A stretch of 7,149 bases of DNA, from positions 1 to 7,149 of the forward strand of contig CACXZL010000127.1 in assembly GCA_902772085.1 (NCBI GenBank). The letters run 5' to 3'. Below, piece by piece: positions 1-6,534 of the stretch. The position numbers and the translations under genes are program-made. Source of the stretch: an uncultured Coriobacteriaceae bacterium. GTDB lineage: Bacteria > Actinomycetota > Coriobacteriia > Coriobacteriales > Atopobiaceae. The notes under the pieces are model-generated. The model made no database searches. It was not told the DNA's origin and saw nothing but the letters and a program-made list of their open reading frames with translations. Within the stretch, counting starts at the first letter, position 1, and each line of letters opens with the position of its first letter.

Positions 1-1300
1 TGTTTGTCTGCTTGAGCAGGGCGAGGGAGCTTTGTGCGAGCTCTATCTCATGTGATATATGCGATATGCTGGAGGCCCATGTGCCGAGTTTTTCGCTATA
101 TGCCATCTCGGCGCTGAGCTGTTGTTTGTGAGACAGCTCTGCGATGAAGCCCATGTGCGATTGTATGAACGCCCGCTCGCGGTCGATGCGACGCTTGTAA
201 CGAAGGATTCTGGTGATGGGAAACACGATTCCGAGACCCATGACAAGAAAGCCGATGACACGCAAGACGTTCGACCCGGCCTCGGTGGGGAGCTCCATGG
301 AGTCGTGCCTTCCTACAGATTGCGTCTGTCCCAACGTGAGGCTCATCAGGTCCGTGGCCCTTCCCACGGCATCGTTCCAGGCGCCTGCTGCCAATCGCAG
401 GATCTCATCTCCGTCCACGATGAGCATGCGACCCAACCACATAAGTGCGATGCCGACGCCAAGATAAAGCGCGGAGCGTATCGCCAGCGAACGTATGGCC
501 CTGGCATCGGAGCTCAGGGCAGACAAAGAGCGGCTGGCGCGTCGTTTGACGGCCTTGGAATCGGGCTTCGTGGCATCGACTTGCGCGCGCGTCTTCTCGA
601 AGTCCTTGATCCTGCTGCTTGTGGCATCGGCCAACGCATGCGTTGTGTAGATGCTTGCCTCCAACACGGTGATTGCTTGCAGGTCCTCGGGTTGCGGGCG
701 CGATCCTGAAACCGTGTGGTCCTCGACAAGACCGATAGCTGCGTCTGAGGTCGCGTCGCTCTGTGTGTGGATGGTGGCAGTGTGGTAGGGCACTACGTCA
801 AGAAGCTCTTCCAGTTCCACCTCGACACGCGAATCCAGCGGCTTTATGGGAGCGCGCATGGAGTCCGCACCACTCGAGTCACTGCGCGGCCTTCTTTGCG
901 GTCCGTTCTTTGTGAAGAGAACGGTAAACGGCTTGCGGTCTCCACGAAAGGCTCGCAGGTGGCAGAGCATGCGGCACAAGAGCTCCTGCAAGTCGGGTAT
1001 GAGGCTGCACAGGCGCACGTCATAACGTACCTGAAACGTGTCTTTGTCGGCGAGCTCCACGATGAGCGGATGGTTGTCTGCCTGAAGTAAGAAGACCGTG
1101 ATCCCGGTAATGCGTCCGTTCGCTACGACTTGTCGCACGTCATCGGGCGCGTCTGGGGTGGCGACGCTGAGTGCCTTGTCGCGTTCAAGCGTGGCGAGCA
1201 GGCTGAGCATGTCGGGAAGGACCGACTCGACATCCTGATGCGTGAGCTGATACAAGGAGATGACGTCGTTGCTACCTCGAAGGAGACGGCGCCAGACCAT
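1..1300 (-). CDS. Unrecognised two-pass membrane protein, 5' part; runs off left edge
   Basis: A single open frame on the minus strand has no stop from the left edge to beyond position 1300, giving at least 433 residues from the ATG at 1300. I do not recognise the family. Residues 1-130 are soluble and mixed alpha/beta in character. Residues about 130-200 are polar and low in complexity. A basic, probably helical stretch follows (about 205-270, containing KRRASR). Two hydrophobic segments lie at about 272-295 and 345-366, separated by about 50 polar residues. RYKRR after the second segment and KRR before the first put both ends in the cytoplasm by the positive-inside rule. The visible C-terminal part (about 367-433) is charged and could form a coiled coil. 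The ATG at 1300 has no ribosome binding site. The same frame stays open to a TTG at 1411, also without one, with a stop at 1436-1438. A good GGGAGG plus ATG (1362) exists but in another frame. It is transcribed divergently from the operon at 1512. The gene is clearly coding; its function and start are unknown. Confidence 0.75.
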   Translation of the reverse strand, partial: MVWRRLLRGSNDVISLYQLTHQDVESVLPDMLSLLATLERDKALSVATPDAPDDVRQVVANGRITGITVFLLQADNHPLIVELADKDTFQVRYDVRLCSLIPDLQELLCRMLCHLRAFRGDRKPFTVLFTKNGPQRRPRSDSSGADSMRAPIKPLDSRVEVELEELLDVVPYHTATIHTQSDATSDAAIGLVEDHTVSGSRPQPEDLQAITVLEASIYTTHALADATSSRIKDFEKTRAQVDATKPDSKAVKRRASRSLSALSSDARAIRSLAIRSALYLGVGIALMWLGRMLIVDGDEILRLAAGAWNDAVGRATDLMSLTLGQTQSVGRHDSMELPTEAGSNVLRVIGFLVMGLGIVFPITRILRYKRRIDRERAFIQSHMGFIAELSHKQQLSAEMAYSEKLGTWASSISHISHEIELAQSSLALLKQTN

Positions 1301-1361
1301 AGAAGTTTGCAGGCGGCCATGGAATCGAGACGTCCATTTGGCCCGCGTGCGATAAGATCCA

Positions 1362-1376
1362 TCTGACTGTCCTCCC
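1362..1376 (-). promoter_or_regulatory. Strong Shine-Dalgarno plus ATG out of frame with the membrane protein gene
   Basis: Read on the minus strand, GGGAGG (1371-1376) is followed after 8 bases by an ATG at 1362-1360. This is the best initiation signal upstream of the minus-strand gene, and a TATACT box (1404-1399) sits just upstream. However, the ATG frame gives only 79 residues of unlike composition (start MDLIARGPNG) and stops at 1123, while the long frame of the neighbouring gene is shifted by one base. Possible explanations are a frameshift (real or a sequence error) between 1362 and 1300, programmed frameshifting, or a short leader peptide. Confidence 0.45.
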
Positions 1377-1447
1377 GAGACGTCGCCGTTGCGTCTATAG
1401 TATAAAGACAACGAACCGCATGGCTTCTGCCATTTTCAGAGCGATTT

Positions 1448-1476
1448 TGTCAAAAGCGGGCTGGCCCCTTTTGACA
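1448..1476. repeat. Inverted repeat in the divergent promoter region, candidate operator
   Basis: TGTCAAAAG (1448-1456) and CTTTTGACA (1468-1476) are perfect 9-base inverted arms. If one C at 1457 is bulged, GGG (1458-1460) also pairs with CCC (1465-1467) around a CTGG loop. The left arm lies inside TTTTGTCAAAA (1445-1455), itself a small palindrome. No T-run follows on either strand, so it is not a good intrinsic terminator. It sits between two divergent genes, five bases before a TATACT box for the plus-strand operon (1481-1486), a position that suits a regulator binding site. The arms contain TTGACA, so part of the signal could be -35-like sequence. Confidence 0.5.
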
Positions 1477-1480
1477 TCTA

Positions 1481-1486
1481 TATACT
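1481..1486 (+). promoter_or_regulatory. Candidate -10 box for the four-gene operon
   Basis: TATACT lies about 26 bases before the start codon at 1512. I see no good -35 at the usual 16-18 base spacing (1458-1463 reads GGGCTG). The inverted repeat at 1448-1476 occupies the place where the -35 would be, so the promoter may depend on an activator or be blocked by a repressor bound there. This is weak evidence taken alone. Confidence 0.3.
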
Positions 1487-1511
1487 TGGGGTGGAAGGAA
1501 GCGAGGTGACC

Positions 1512-2246
1512 ATGCTTGCCGTATACGACCTTACCTGCAACGGTCTGCGTGACGCGTGTGGCGTGAGCGAGCCGCTCGTGCTGTCGTGGCGGCTCGGGTC
1601 CGACCGTATGGGTGCCGAGCAGTCGACGTGTCGGCTCGTGGTCACGTCCATGAAAGACGGGTCGTGCAAGTGGGACACCGGTACGGTTTACTCGTCCGCA
1701 AACAAACTCGTGTACGATGGCGAGGCCTTGGACGAGGGCGAGACGTGCGTGTGGTTCGTCTCGGTCACAGACGATGGAGGGCAAAGCGCCGACGGCGCAC
1801 CCTCTTCGTTCGTATACGGCTCCCGGCCACAGGGTCCTACGAGTGCAGAGGGGCCGCAACGCCTTGGGATGATCTGGACCTCGGACGAGGCGCTCGACGA
1901 GGCGCTGGATGCGGTGGCTTGTGCGGGCGATTTGGATCACCCGATGTGGCGTGGGCTGGTGGGGCTCTCTTGGGCGGACGGTGAGCACGAGCGCATCCTC
2001 TTCCAGCCGCGGGTGGAAGGTGGACGAGCTGGCCTCCTTGATTTTGCTCAGGGGAGTCTCCTACTGTCGCGAGGGTTGCTGGTGGCTCGATGGGAGCGAC
2101 GATCCTCGGACGTGGTGCTTGAGCTCCTCTTGCCGCCTGGAGTTGCGGGCGTGGTGGACGTAGGAACAAAGACGCATGAGGTGGCGTCGGGCAGGCATGC
2201 ATACCGGATGGCTGCGGCAGGCGATACGATACCGGAGGAACGATAG
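1512..2246 (+). CDS. GH78 alpha-L-rhamnosidase-like protein lacking the catalytic domain
   Basis: The product is 244 residues. Residues about 1-103 resemble the N-terminal fibronectin-III-like domain of bacterial GH78 rhamnosidases: LSWRL near 24-28, a WDTG strand at 54-57, and a strand ending in CVWFVSVTDDGG at 79-90. Residues about 160-233 resemble the C-terminal beta-domain of the same enzymes: RILFQPRVEGG, then RGLLVARW, LPPG and ASGRHAY. These two ends normally flank several hundred residues holding a further beta-domain and the (alpha/alpha)6 catalytic barrel. Here only about 55 linker residues join them, so hydrolase activity is not expected. I chose ATG 1512 over GTG 1491 because GAGG (1503-1506) precedes it at good spacing and rhamnosidases begin this way. 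The stop abuts the next start. It may be an internal-deletion remnant or a small carbohydrate-binding protein. No signal peptide is visible. Family assignment is from motif memory only. Confidence 0.7.
   Translation: MLAVYDLTCNGLRDACGVSEPLVLSWRLGSDRMGAEQSTCRLVVTSMKDGSCKWDTGTVYSSANKLVYDGEALDEGETCVWFVSVTDDGGQSADGAPSSFVYGSRPQGPTSAEGPQRLGMIWTSDEALDEALDAVACAGDLDHPMWRGLVGLSWADGEHERILFQPRVEGGRAGLLDFAQGSLLLSRGLLVARWERRSSDVVLELLLPPGVAGVVDVGTKTHEVASGRHAYRMAAAGDTIPEER
1884..1907 (+). repeat. Tandem 12-base repeat in the linker of the rhamnosidase-like gene
   Basis: GACGAGGCGCTC (1884-1895) is followed at once by GACGAGGCGCTG (1896-1907), 11 of 12 bases identical. It encodes DEALDEAL, an amphipathic helix-like stretch, exactly in the short linker that replaces the catalytic domain. 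It could be a slippage product or chance acidic-helix coding. Confidence 0.5.
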
Positions 2247-3056
2247 ATGACGATACGTGCAAACGAGATTCGACTGGTCGCGGTGGACGAAGACGGAACG
2301 TTTTTGCGAGATCACCAGAACTACGACCATGAGCGCTTCGAACGCATCTTTGCGAGAATGAGCCAAATCGGAGTCCGCTTTGTTGTGGCGACCGGCAACC
2401 AATGCTATCAAGTACAGGATCTCTTTCCCTCCCATACGCACGAGATGGGCATCGTTTCGGCAAATGGTGCCTACGTGCTCGATGCGGGGGAGGCTGTCTT
2501 CGCCGCACGGGCATCGAAAGCCGCCGTGGAGCGCATGATAGACGTTGCCCATGAGCGGCCCGAGGTGCCGTTCTCCATGCTCGGCGTCAAGGGTGCCTAC
2601 GTGGAGCGGGGCACGCCACAGGAGTTCTTTGATGATACGGCGCACTACTGTCATCGACTGCGGTGGGTGGACGATTTTCGTGAGGTGGATGACCAGGTCT
2701 TCATGTTTTCCTCGGTCGTCGACGAAGCGGTGGTGGCGCACGAGATCGAGCGCTGTGCCGAGGCGGTGGACGGCCTGATGGATGTGGTAAGCTCTGGTGA
2801 TGGCTACTTTGACGTGGTCTGTCCGGGAGTGAGCAAGGCGTTGGGCTTGCAGCATCTCATGGAGCGTTGGGGCGTAAACCCCAAGCAGTGCATCGCCTTT
2901 GGTGATTCCGACAACGACCGGGAGATGCTGCGCATGGTAGGCTGTGGCTATGCCATGCAAAACGCTCCGGCAGAGCTCCGCGCGGAGGCGGACCGCATCG
3001 CTCCTCCCTGTACGGAGGACGGAGTGCTTCGAGTGCTTGAAGAGCTCTTTTGGTAA
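2247..3056 (+). CDS. HAD-IIB (Cof-type) sugar phosphatase, YbiV/SupH-like
   Basis: The product is 269 residues, the usual length for this family of cytoplasmic Mg-dependent phosphatases that dephosphorylate sugar phosphates. All HAD motifs are present. Motif I is D14-x-D16-GT (nucleophile D14). Motif II is T49 within VVATGNQ. Motif III is K197 in GVSKALGL. Motif IV is GDSDND (219-224). The IIB cap lies between motifs II and III (about 85-190). The stretch FVVATGNQxYQ and the overall order closely match what I recall of E. coli YbiV (SupH), so the SupH-like subgroup is favoured; the exact substrate cannot be read from sequence. Translation starts at ATG 2247, one base after the previous stop, with GGAGG at 2234-2238 inside the upstream gene, so the two are translationally coupled. 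This is the one clearly intact sugar-related enzyme of the operon. Confidence 0.92.
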   Translation: MTIRANEIRLVAVDEDGTFLRDHQNYDHERFERIFARMSQIGVRFVVATGNQCYQVQDLFPSHTHEMGIVSANGAYVLDAGEAVFAARASKAAVERMIDVAHERPEVPFSMLGVKGAYVERGTPQEFFDDTAHYCHRLRWVDDFREVDDQVFMFSSVVDEAVVAHEIERCAEAVDGLMDVVSSGDGYFDVVCPGVSKALGLQHLMERWGVNPKQCIAFGDSDNDREMLRMVGCGYAMQNAPAELRAEADRIAPPCTEDGVLRVLEELFW

Positions 3057-4975
3057 GGGACGGTTCTGAGTTGCTGGACGTGCGAGGTCTTGAATCGGTA
3101 CATGCGGCAGACTATCTTTGGGGTGCCATGGAGGTGCAGAGAGAAGCCGACGGATGGGCTCGTCCGTTTCGCTTCTCGACATCTCAGCGGCGTGCCCTTA
3201 CGAGTTGCTTGGCTTGGCATCCCGGGGTGTATAGACAGACGTCGGCCACGACATCGGGCGTGTGCGTGAGGTTTACGACAGATGCGACGAGAGTCGTTCT
3301 CGCCGTGCGGATTGACCCCGAGCCACCCGCGGTGGCCGCTGCTCTGCGTGAGGCGCGCGAGGTGCGGGGGATATCCGATGCGGATGGCGACCCGTCCCTG
3401 GGAATGACGCCTCCTGGGGCGGTTGACGCGGCGCCGGCGTTGCTGGATGGCATTTCGATCGTCGTGGATGGCAGGGCGCAGGGATTATATGAGCCTCGCG
3501 ACGGCCTCGTAAGCGTAGACCTCATGGACCCGATAAGCGAACCAGGCATGGGTGTTGTGGCGCTGCCGGGTCTTGGAAAGAAGCGCCATGTGGCAATGTG
3601 GCTTCCCTGCATGCATGACTGCGTGATACGAGAGCTTTGGACCGACGGAACCTTCGTGCGCCGCGAAACGCCACGGCGGCGCCTTCTGGTGATCGGCGAT
3701 GCTACCGCACAGGGGTTTTGTTGTATGGACCCGGCTCGCTCTTGGCCCGCGCTGCTGGCTGAGCGGCTTGATCTGGAGCTCGTGAACCATGCGGTGGCAG
3801 GTATGGTGTTTCAGCCCTCCTTTGCCCAATGCGAGAACGTGTCTCATGTAGGACACGTGCTCATAGCTCTGGGAGAGAGCTACAGAGACGAGCGATGCGA
3901 TGCGCAGAGCTTCGCGCATGATGCAAAGAGCTTCTTTGCCACGCTCGCGCGTGCCTTTCCTGACGCCGCGCTGTGGGCGTCGACGCCTCTCTGGTATGAC
4001 GAACGGTCGATTCCCCTGCGGCGTGGAAGTTGCTATGAGGTCGTACCGCAGATCATGGGGGAGTGTGCGCGGCAGTATGGAGTGCAGGTGGTGGATGGGC
4101 TTGGGCTCCTTGATCACAGCGCCCTGCTCATGGCGGATCGGGCAAGCATGCCGGATGGACGTGCCCACGAGCAGATCGCGGAACGGCTGCACGCCGTGAT
4201 GCTCGTGGCGCGAGCGAGCGCCGATGACCTCAATGTCACCGCGCACGAGGTGCTGCTTGAAGCGACAGAGGCAGAGGTCTGCTTGAAGCCCCTGTATGAG
4301 ACCGTGCATCGTGGACTATGCGAGATACTGTACGCGGCGCGTGGTTGCGTACTGGCGATGCTACGCGATGGAAGTCAGATGCTGTATGCGGATGACTTGT
4401 CCTTATCGGCTGCCGTCTGCGATCTTTACGCGCATACGGACACCTATCACGTCTTTGGGGAGCGCATGGCCCGATGGCTTGCCGAGTCGTTTGGGCTGGC
4501 GAGAAGAAAGCCGCGGCATCTGTGCGTGTATGAGGGGGCTGAGCCCTTGTTGATCGATCCAGTGCGTGGGGAGTGCATCCAAACGCTTGAGGAGTGCCAT
4601 GCGGAAGAGGTGCTGAGGCATGGGGGAGCCTGGGCTGAGGAAGAGGTACGCGATGGGTTGAAGGCTGGCCGTTTCATCGGGGCTTTTGTGGGGGAAAAGC
4701 TCGTCGGCTTCATCGGCGAACGTTCGGATGGGTGCATGGGGCAGCCAGAGGCCTTTGGCAAGTACAAGAAAGAAGGCTGGATCGAGGACCTCGAGAAGGC
4801 GAAGATAAACGCTCATCTTGCGGCGGGCGAGATGCCCTGGATGGAAGTGTACCCACAAAACAAGGCGCTGCTCCGTTTGCAGAGTCGACTAGGGCTGTGC
4901 GTGTTGCCGGCAAGCGAGGCGTGCCTTATGGACCGTGCGCCAGATGGCCCATACGATGGCGCAAGCGAAGCGTGA
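3050..4975 (+). CDS. SGNH hydrolase-like / GNAT-like fusion with altered catalytic motifs
   Basis: The product is 641 residues from TTG 3050. Residues about 35-200 look like the beta-sandwich that precedes some SGNH esterases (TSGVCVRFTTDAT, then GISIVVDG). Residues 210-385 form an SGNH/GDSL-like domain: LLVIGDATAQG (212-222), VNHAVAG (245-251), LIALGE (271-276) and a block V region PDGRAHEQIAERL (368-380). The expected nucleophile Ser is Ala218, the block III Asn is absent, and the block V segment appears shortened so that the usual DxxH is not formed. Residues about 405-627 resemble a GNAT acetyltransferase ending in EVYPQNKALLRLQSRLGL; its acetyl-CoA loop reads KKEGWI (573-578) rather than R/QxxGxG/A. 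Both halves may therefore be inactive or divergent. The start overlaps the previous stop by 7 bases. TTG 3071, with GGGA upstream, is an alternative start. The next gene begins 13 bases after the stop. Confidence 0.75.
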   Translation: MVRDGSELLDVRGLESVHAADYLWGAMEVQREADGWARPFRFSTSQRRALTSCLAWHPGVYRQTSATTSGVCVRFTTDATRVVLAVRIDPEPPAVAAALREAREVRGISDADGDPSLGMTPPGAVDAAPALLDGISIVVDGRAQGLYEPRDGLVSVDLMDPISEPGMGVVALPGLGKKRHVAMWLPCMHDCVIRELWTDGTFVRRETPRRRLLVIGDATAQGFCCMDPARSWPALLAERLDLELVNHAVAGMVFQPSFAQCENVSHVGHVLIALGESYRDERCDAQSFAHDAKSFFATLARAFPDAALWASTPLWYDERSIPLRRGSCYEVVPQIMGECARQYGVQVVDGLGLLDHSALLMADRASMPDGRAHEQIAERLHAVMLVARASADDLNVTAHEVLLEATEAEVCLKPLYETVHRGLCEILYAARGCVLAMLRDGSQMLYADDLSLSAAVCDLYAHTDTYHVFGERMARWLAESFGLARRKPRHLCVYEGAEPLLIDPVRGECIQTLEECHAEEVLRHGGAWAEEEVRDGLKAGRFIGAFVGEKLVGFIGERSDGCMGQPEAFGKYKKEGWIEDLEKAKINAHLAAGEMPWMEVYPQNKALLRLQSRLGLCVLPASEACLMDRAPDGPYDGASEA

Positions 4976-4988
4976 ATGGAGGTTCAAA

Positions 4989-6245
4989 ATGAGGACGCAG
5001 GATCTATCTCCAAGGGATGGCGGATCGGGAAATCCGTTTGCGCCGCATCTGAACGGCGTGCTGTCACATGAGGCAAACGAGCTGGTGCATGAGCTTGTGA
5101 CGGGTGCGTGTGCAAATCCCTACGCAACCCCAAACGATGCGGCCATACGGCGCGATGAATCAGATCGAGATCGCGATACCGTGTTGCGCCCTGCCTTCGT
5201 GCGCGATGCCGAGAAAATCATGCATATGCCTGCGTACAACCGACTGAATGGCAAGACACAGGTGTTTTCGTTCAGGGAGAACGACGACCTCACGCGCCGG
5301 GGCCTACACGTACAGCTGGTCGCGCGCGTGGCTCGCGACATCGGCTACGCACTTGGCTTGAACCTCGACCTCATAGAGGCCATCGCATTGGGGCACGACA
5401 TCGGCCATACGCCGTTTGGCCATGCGGGGGAGCACTTTCTCAACGACGTGTTTCACAGGCGTACGGGCCGTTGGTTTTTTCACAACGTGCAGAGCGTGCG
5501 CGTGCTCGATGTGCTCTATGGACGCAACGTGAGCATGCAGACGCTCGATGGCGTGATCTGCCACAATGGGGAGTTCGAGCAGCAGAAGCTTCGCACGAGC
5601 GGACGACGCGACATGGCGAGCTATGACGTCATGGTGGCGGATTGCTGGTCGCGCGGCAACGAGGCGATTTCGCATCTGGCTCCTTGTACGCTGGAGGGCT
5701 GCGTGGTGCGTGTGAGCGACATCATTGCCTACGTGGGCAAGGATCGTCAAGACGCCATACGGGCGGGCATCGCCACAGAGCAGACCTTTGATGATGGGCT
5801 TGGCGGTGCATACAACGCGTGGGCACTCAAGGCGTTTGTGGCGGATGTGGTGGAGCACAGCGTTGGCAAGTCGCGCATCGCCATGAGCGAGGAGGCATTT
5901 GCCGAAATGCGCCGGGCGAAGCGCGAGAACTACGAGAAGATCTACGGGGCAAGTGAGGTGAATGGCGAGTTCGGGCGAGGTATCGCTGACCTGTTTTGCC
6001 AGCTCTACGAGCGCATTATGGATGATTTGCAATCTGGTCGGGAAGACTCGCCGGTGTTTCGTCACCACATCCGTCATGTGGACCAGTGGCTCGGGCATTA
6101 CGGTCGCGCGTACGACTGGCAGCGTGACCTTGACCTTACGACGGTGGATTATATCGCGTCAATGACCGATGATTACTTCATGGCGATCTGCGCGTACTTG
6201 TTTCCTGGGTCGGAGGACCTCTTTCCCCGACGGGAGCATTTCTAA
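4989..6245 (+). CDS. dgt: dGTPase-like HD-domain phosphohydrolase
   Basis: The product is 418 residues. It resembles deoxyguanosinetriphosphate triphosphohydrolases, which cut dNTPs to the deoxynucleoside and triphosphate in the cytoplasm. The HD metal site is complete: H107 (LHVQLVARVARDIG), H136-D137 in LGHDIGHTPFGHAGE, and D244 in RVSDIIAYVGKD. Other family marks are NRLNGKTQVF (84-93), the TRRGLH segment (102-107), HNVQSVRVL (165-173) and ICHNGE (190-195). I chose ATG 4989 because GGAGG (4978-4982) precedes it by six bases; an in-frame ATG at 4935 would extend the protein into the upstream gene and lacks such a site. It is the last gene of the operon and follows the SGNH-GNAT gene by 13 bases. 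True dGTP preference, allostery, and housekeeping versus anti-phage use cannot be read from sequence. Confidence 0.9.
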   Translation: MRTQDLSPRDGGSGNPFAPHLNGVLSHEANELVHELVTGACANPYATPNDAAIRRDESDRDRDTVLRPAFVRDAEKIMHMPAYNRLNGKTQVFSFRENDDLTRRGLHVQLVARVARDIGYALGLNLDLIEAIALGHDIGHTPFGHAGEHFLNDVFHRRTGRWFFHNVQSVRVLDVLYGRNVSMQTLDGVICHNGEFEQQKLRTSGRRDMASYDVMVADCWSRGNEAISHLAPCTLEGCVVRVSDIIAYVGKDRQDAIRAGIATEQTFDDGLGGAYNAWALKAFVADVVEHSVGKSRIAMSEEAFAEMRRAKRENYEKIYGASEVNGEFGRGIADLFCQLYERIMDDLQSGREDSPVFRHHIRHVDQWLGHYGRAYDWQRDLDLTTVDYIASMTDDYFMAICAYLFPGSEDLFPRREHF

Positions 6246-6489
6246 CGATTCAAACGCTGCCCTTTGTGTGGGCGGCGAAAGGGACTGCGATGGCGCATGG
6301 GAGCGGCTTTCGCTCAGCAGAGGCTTGTTTGAAACCAAAAAGGACCGAGCGATTGGCTGCTTTGTGGCGAAAGATCCGCATGGTGACAAACAGGCCAGCC
6401 ACCCTGTCTGGCTGCGCTGATTTTATGGCGCGTTGCCGTATAACAGACGAGCTTTCAGCAATATTTATAGCCCAATCTAGCATGCAATC
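6246..6489. other. Intergenic stretch without a convincing gene
   Basis: Short open frames exist on both strands here, but none has a ribosome binding site, a recognised family or coding-like composition. The stretch holds the hairpin at 6255-6277, a GAGCG/CGCTC hairpin (6301-6315) and a CAGCCA/TGGCTG hairpin (6396-6414) followed six bases later by TTTT. The last is a weak candidate terminator for the plus-strand operon. GC content is gene-like up to about 6430 and then drops sharply, so a decayed gene or an intergenic repeat is possible. Confidence 0.5.
6255..6277 (+). other. Stable hairpin just after the operon stop codon
   Basis: CGCTGCCC (6255-6262) pairs with GGGCGGCG (6270-6277) over 8 base pairs (one G-T) around a 7-base loop, beginning 9 bases after the stop of the dGTPase-like gene. 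It is followed by AAAGGG, not a T-run, so it is not a classical intrinsic terminator. It may stabilise the 3' end of the operon mRNA or take part in termination. Its right arm overlaps GCGAAAG (6275-6281), which can instead pair with CTTTCGC (6307-6313), so two folds compete. Confidence 0.5.
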
Positions 6490-6525
6490 AAAATAAAAAC
6501 AGGCCAAACAAACTGCTTGACCTGT
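6490..6525 (-). terminator. Intrinsic terminator of the tRNA-Val gene
   Basis: On the minus strand, downstream of the tRNA, ACAGGTC pairs with GGCCTGT (plus-strand 6519-6525 and 6499-6505; 7 pairs with one G-T) around a 13-base loop, followed directly by a T-rich tail TTTTTATTT (6498-6490). Stem plus T-tail and the position ten bases after the tRNA 3' end make this a good rho-independent terminator. Confidence 0.8.
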
Positions 6526-6534
6526 CGTTTACCG

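Noticed and set aside
59..709. Plus-strand open frame of 216 codons
   Set aside because: It lies antisense to the minus-strand membrane protein gene, has no family resemblance and no ribosome binding site, and reads like a shadow of the other strand.
2061..3182. Minus-strand open frame of 373 codons
   Set aside because: It is entirely opposite the rhamnosidase-like and HAD phosphatase genes. The plus-strand frame has all HAD motifs, while this product has a His- and Arg-rich shadow composition.
3485..4309. Minus-strand open frame of 274 codons
   Set aside because: It is antisense to the SGNH-like domain; the composition is shadow-like and no start signal is present.
5304..6098. Minus-strand open frame of 264 codons
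   Set aside because: It is antisense to the dGTPase-like gene, whose HD motifs are unambiguous.
6250..6507. Minus-strand open frame of 85 codons between the operon and the tRNA
   Set aside because: It begins inside the tRNA terminator region and has no ribosome binding site. I cannot support it as a gene, though it could be part of an intergenic repeat.
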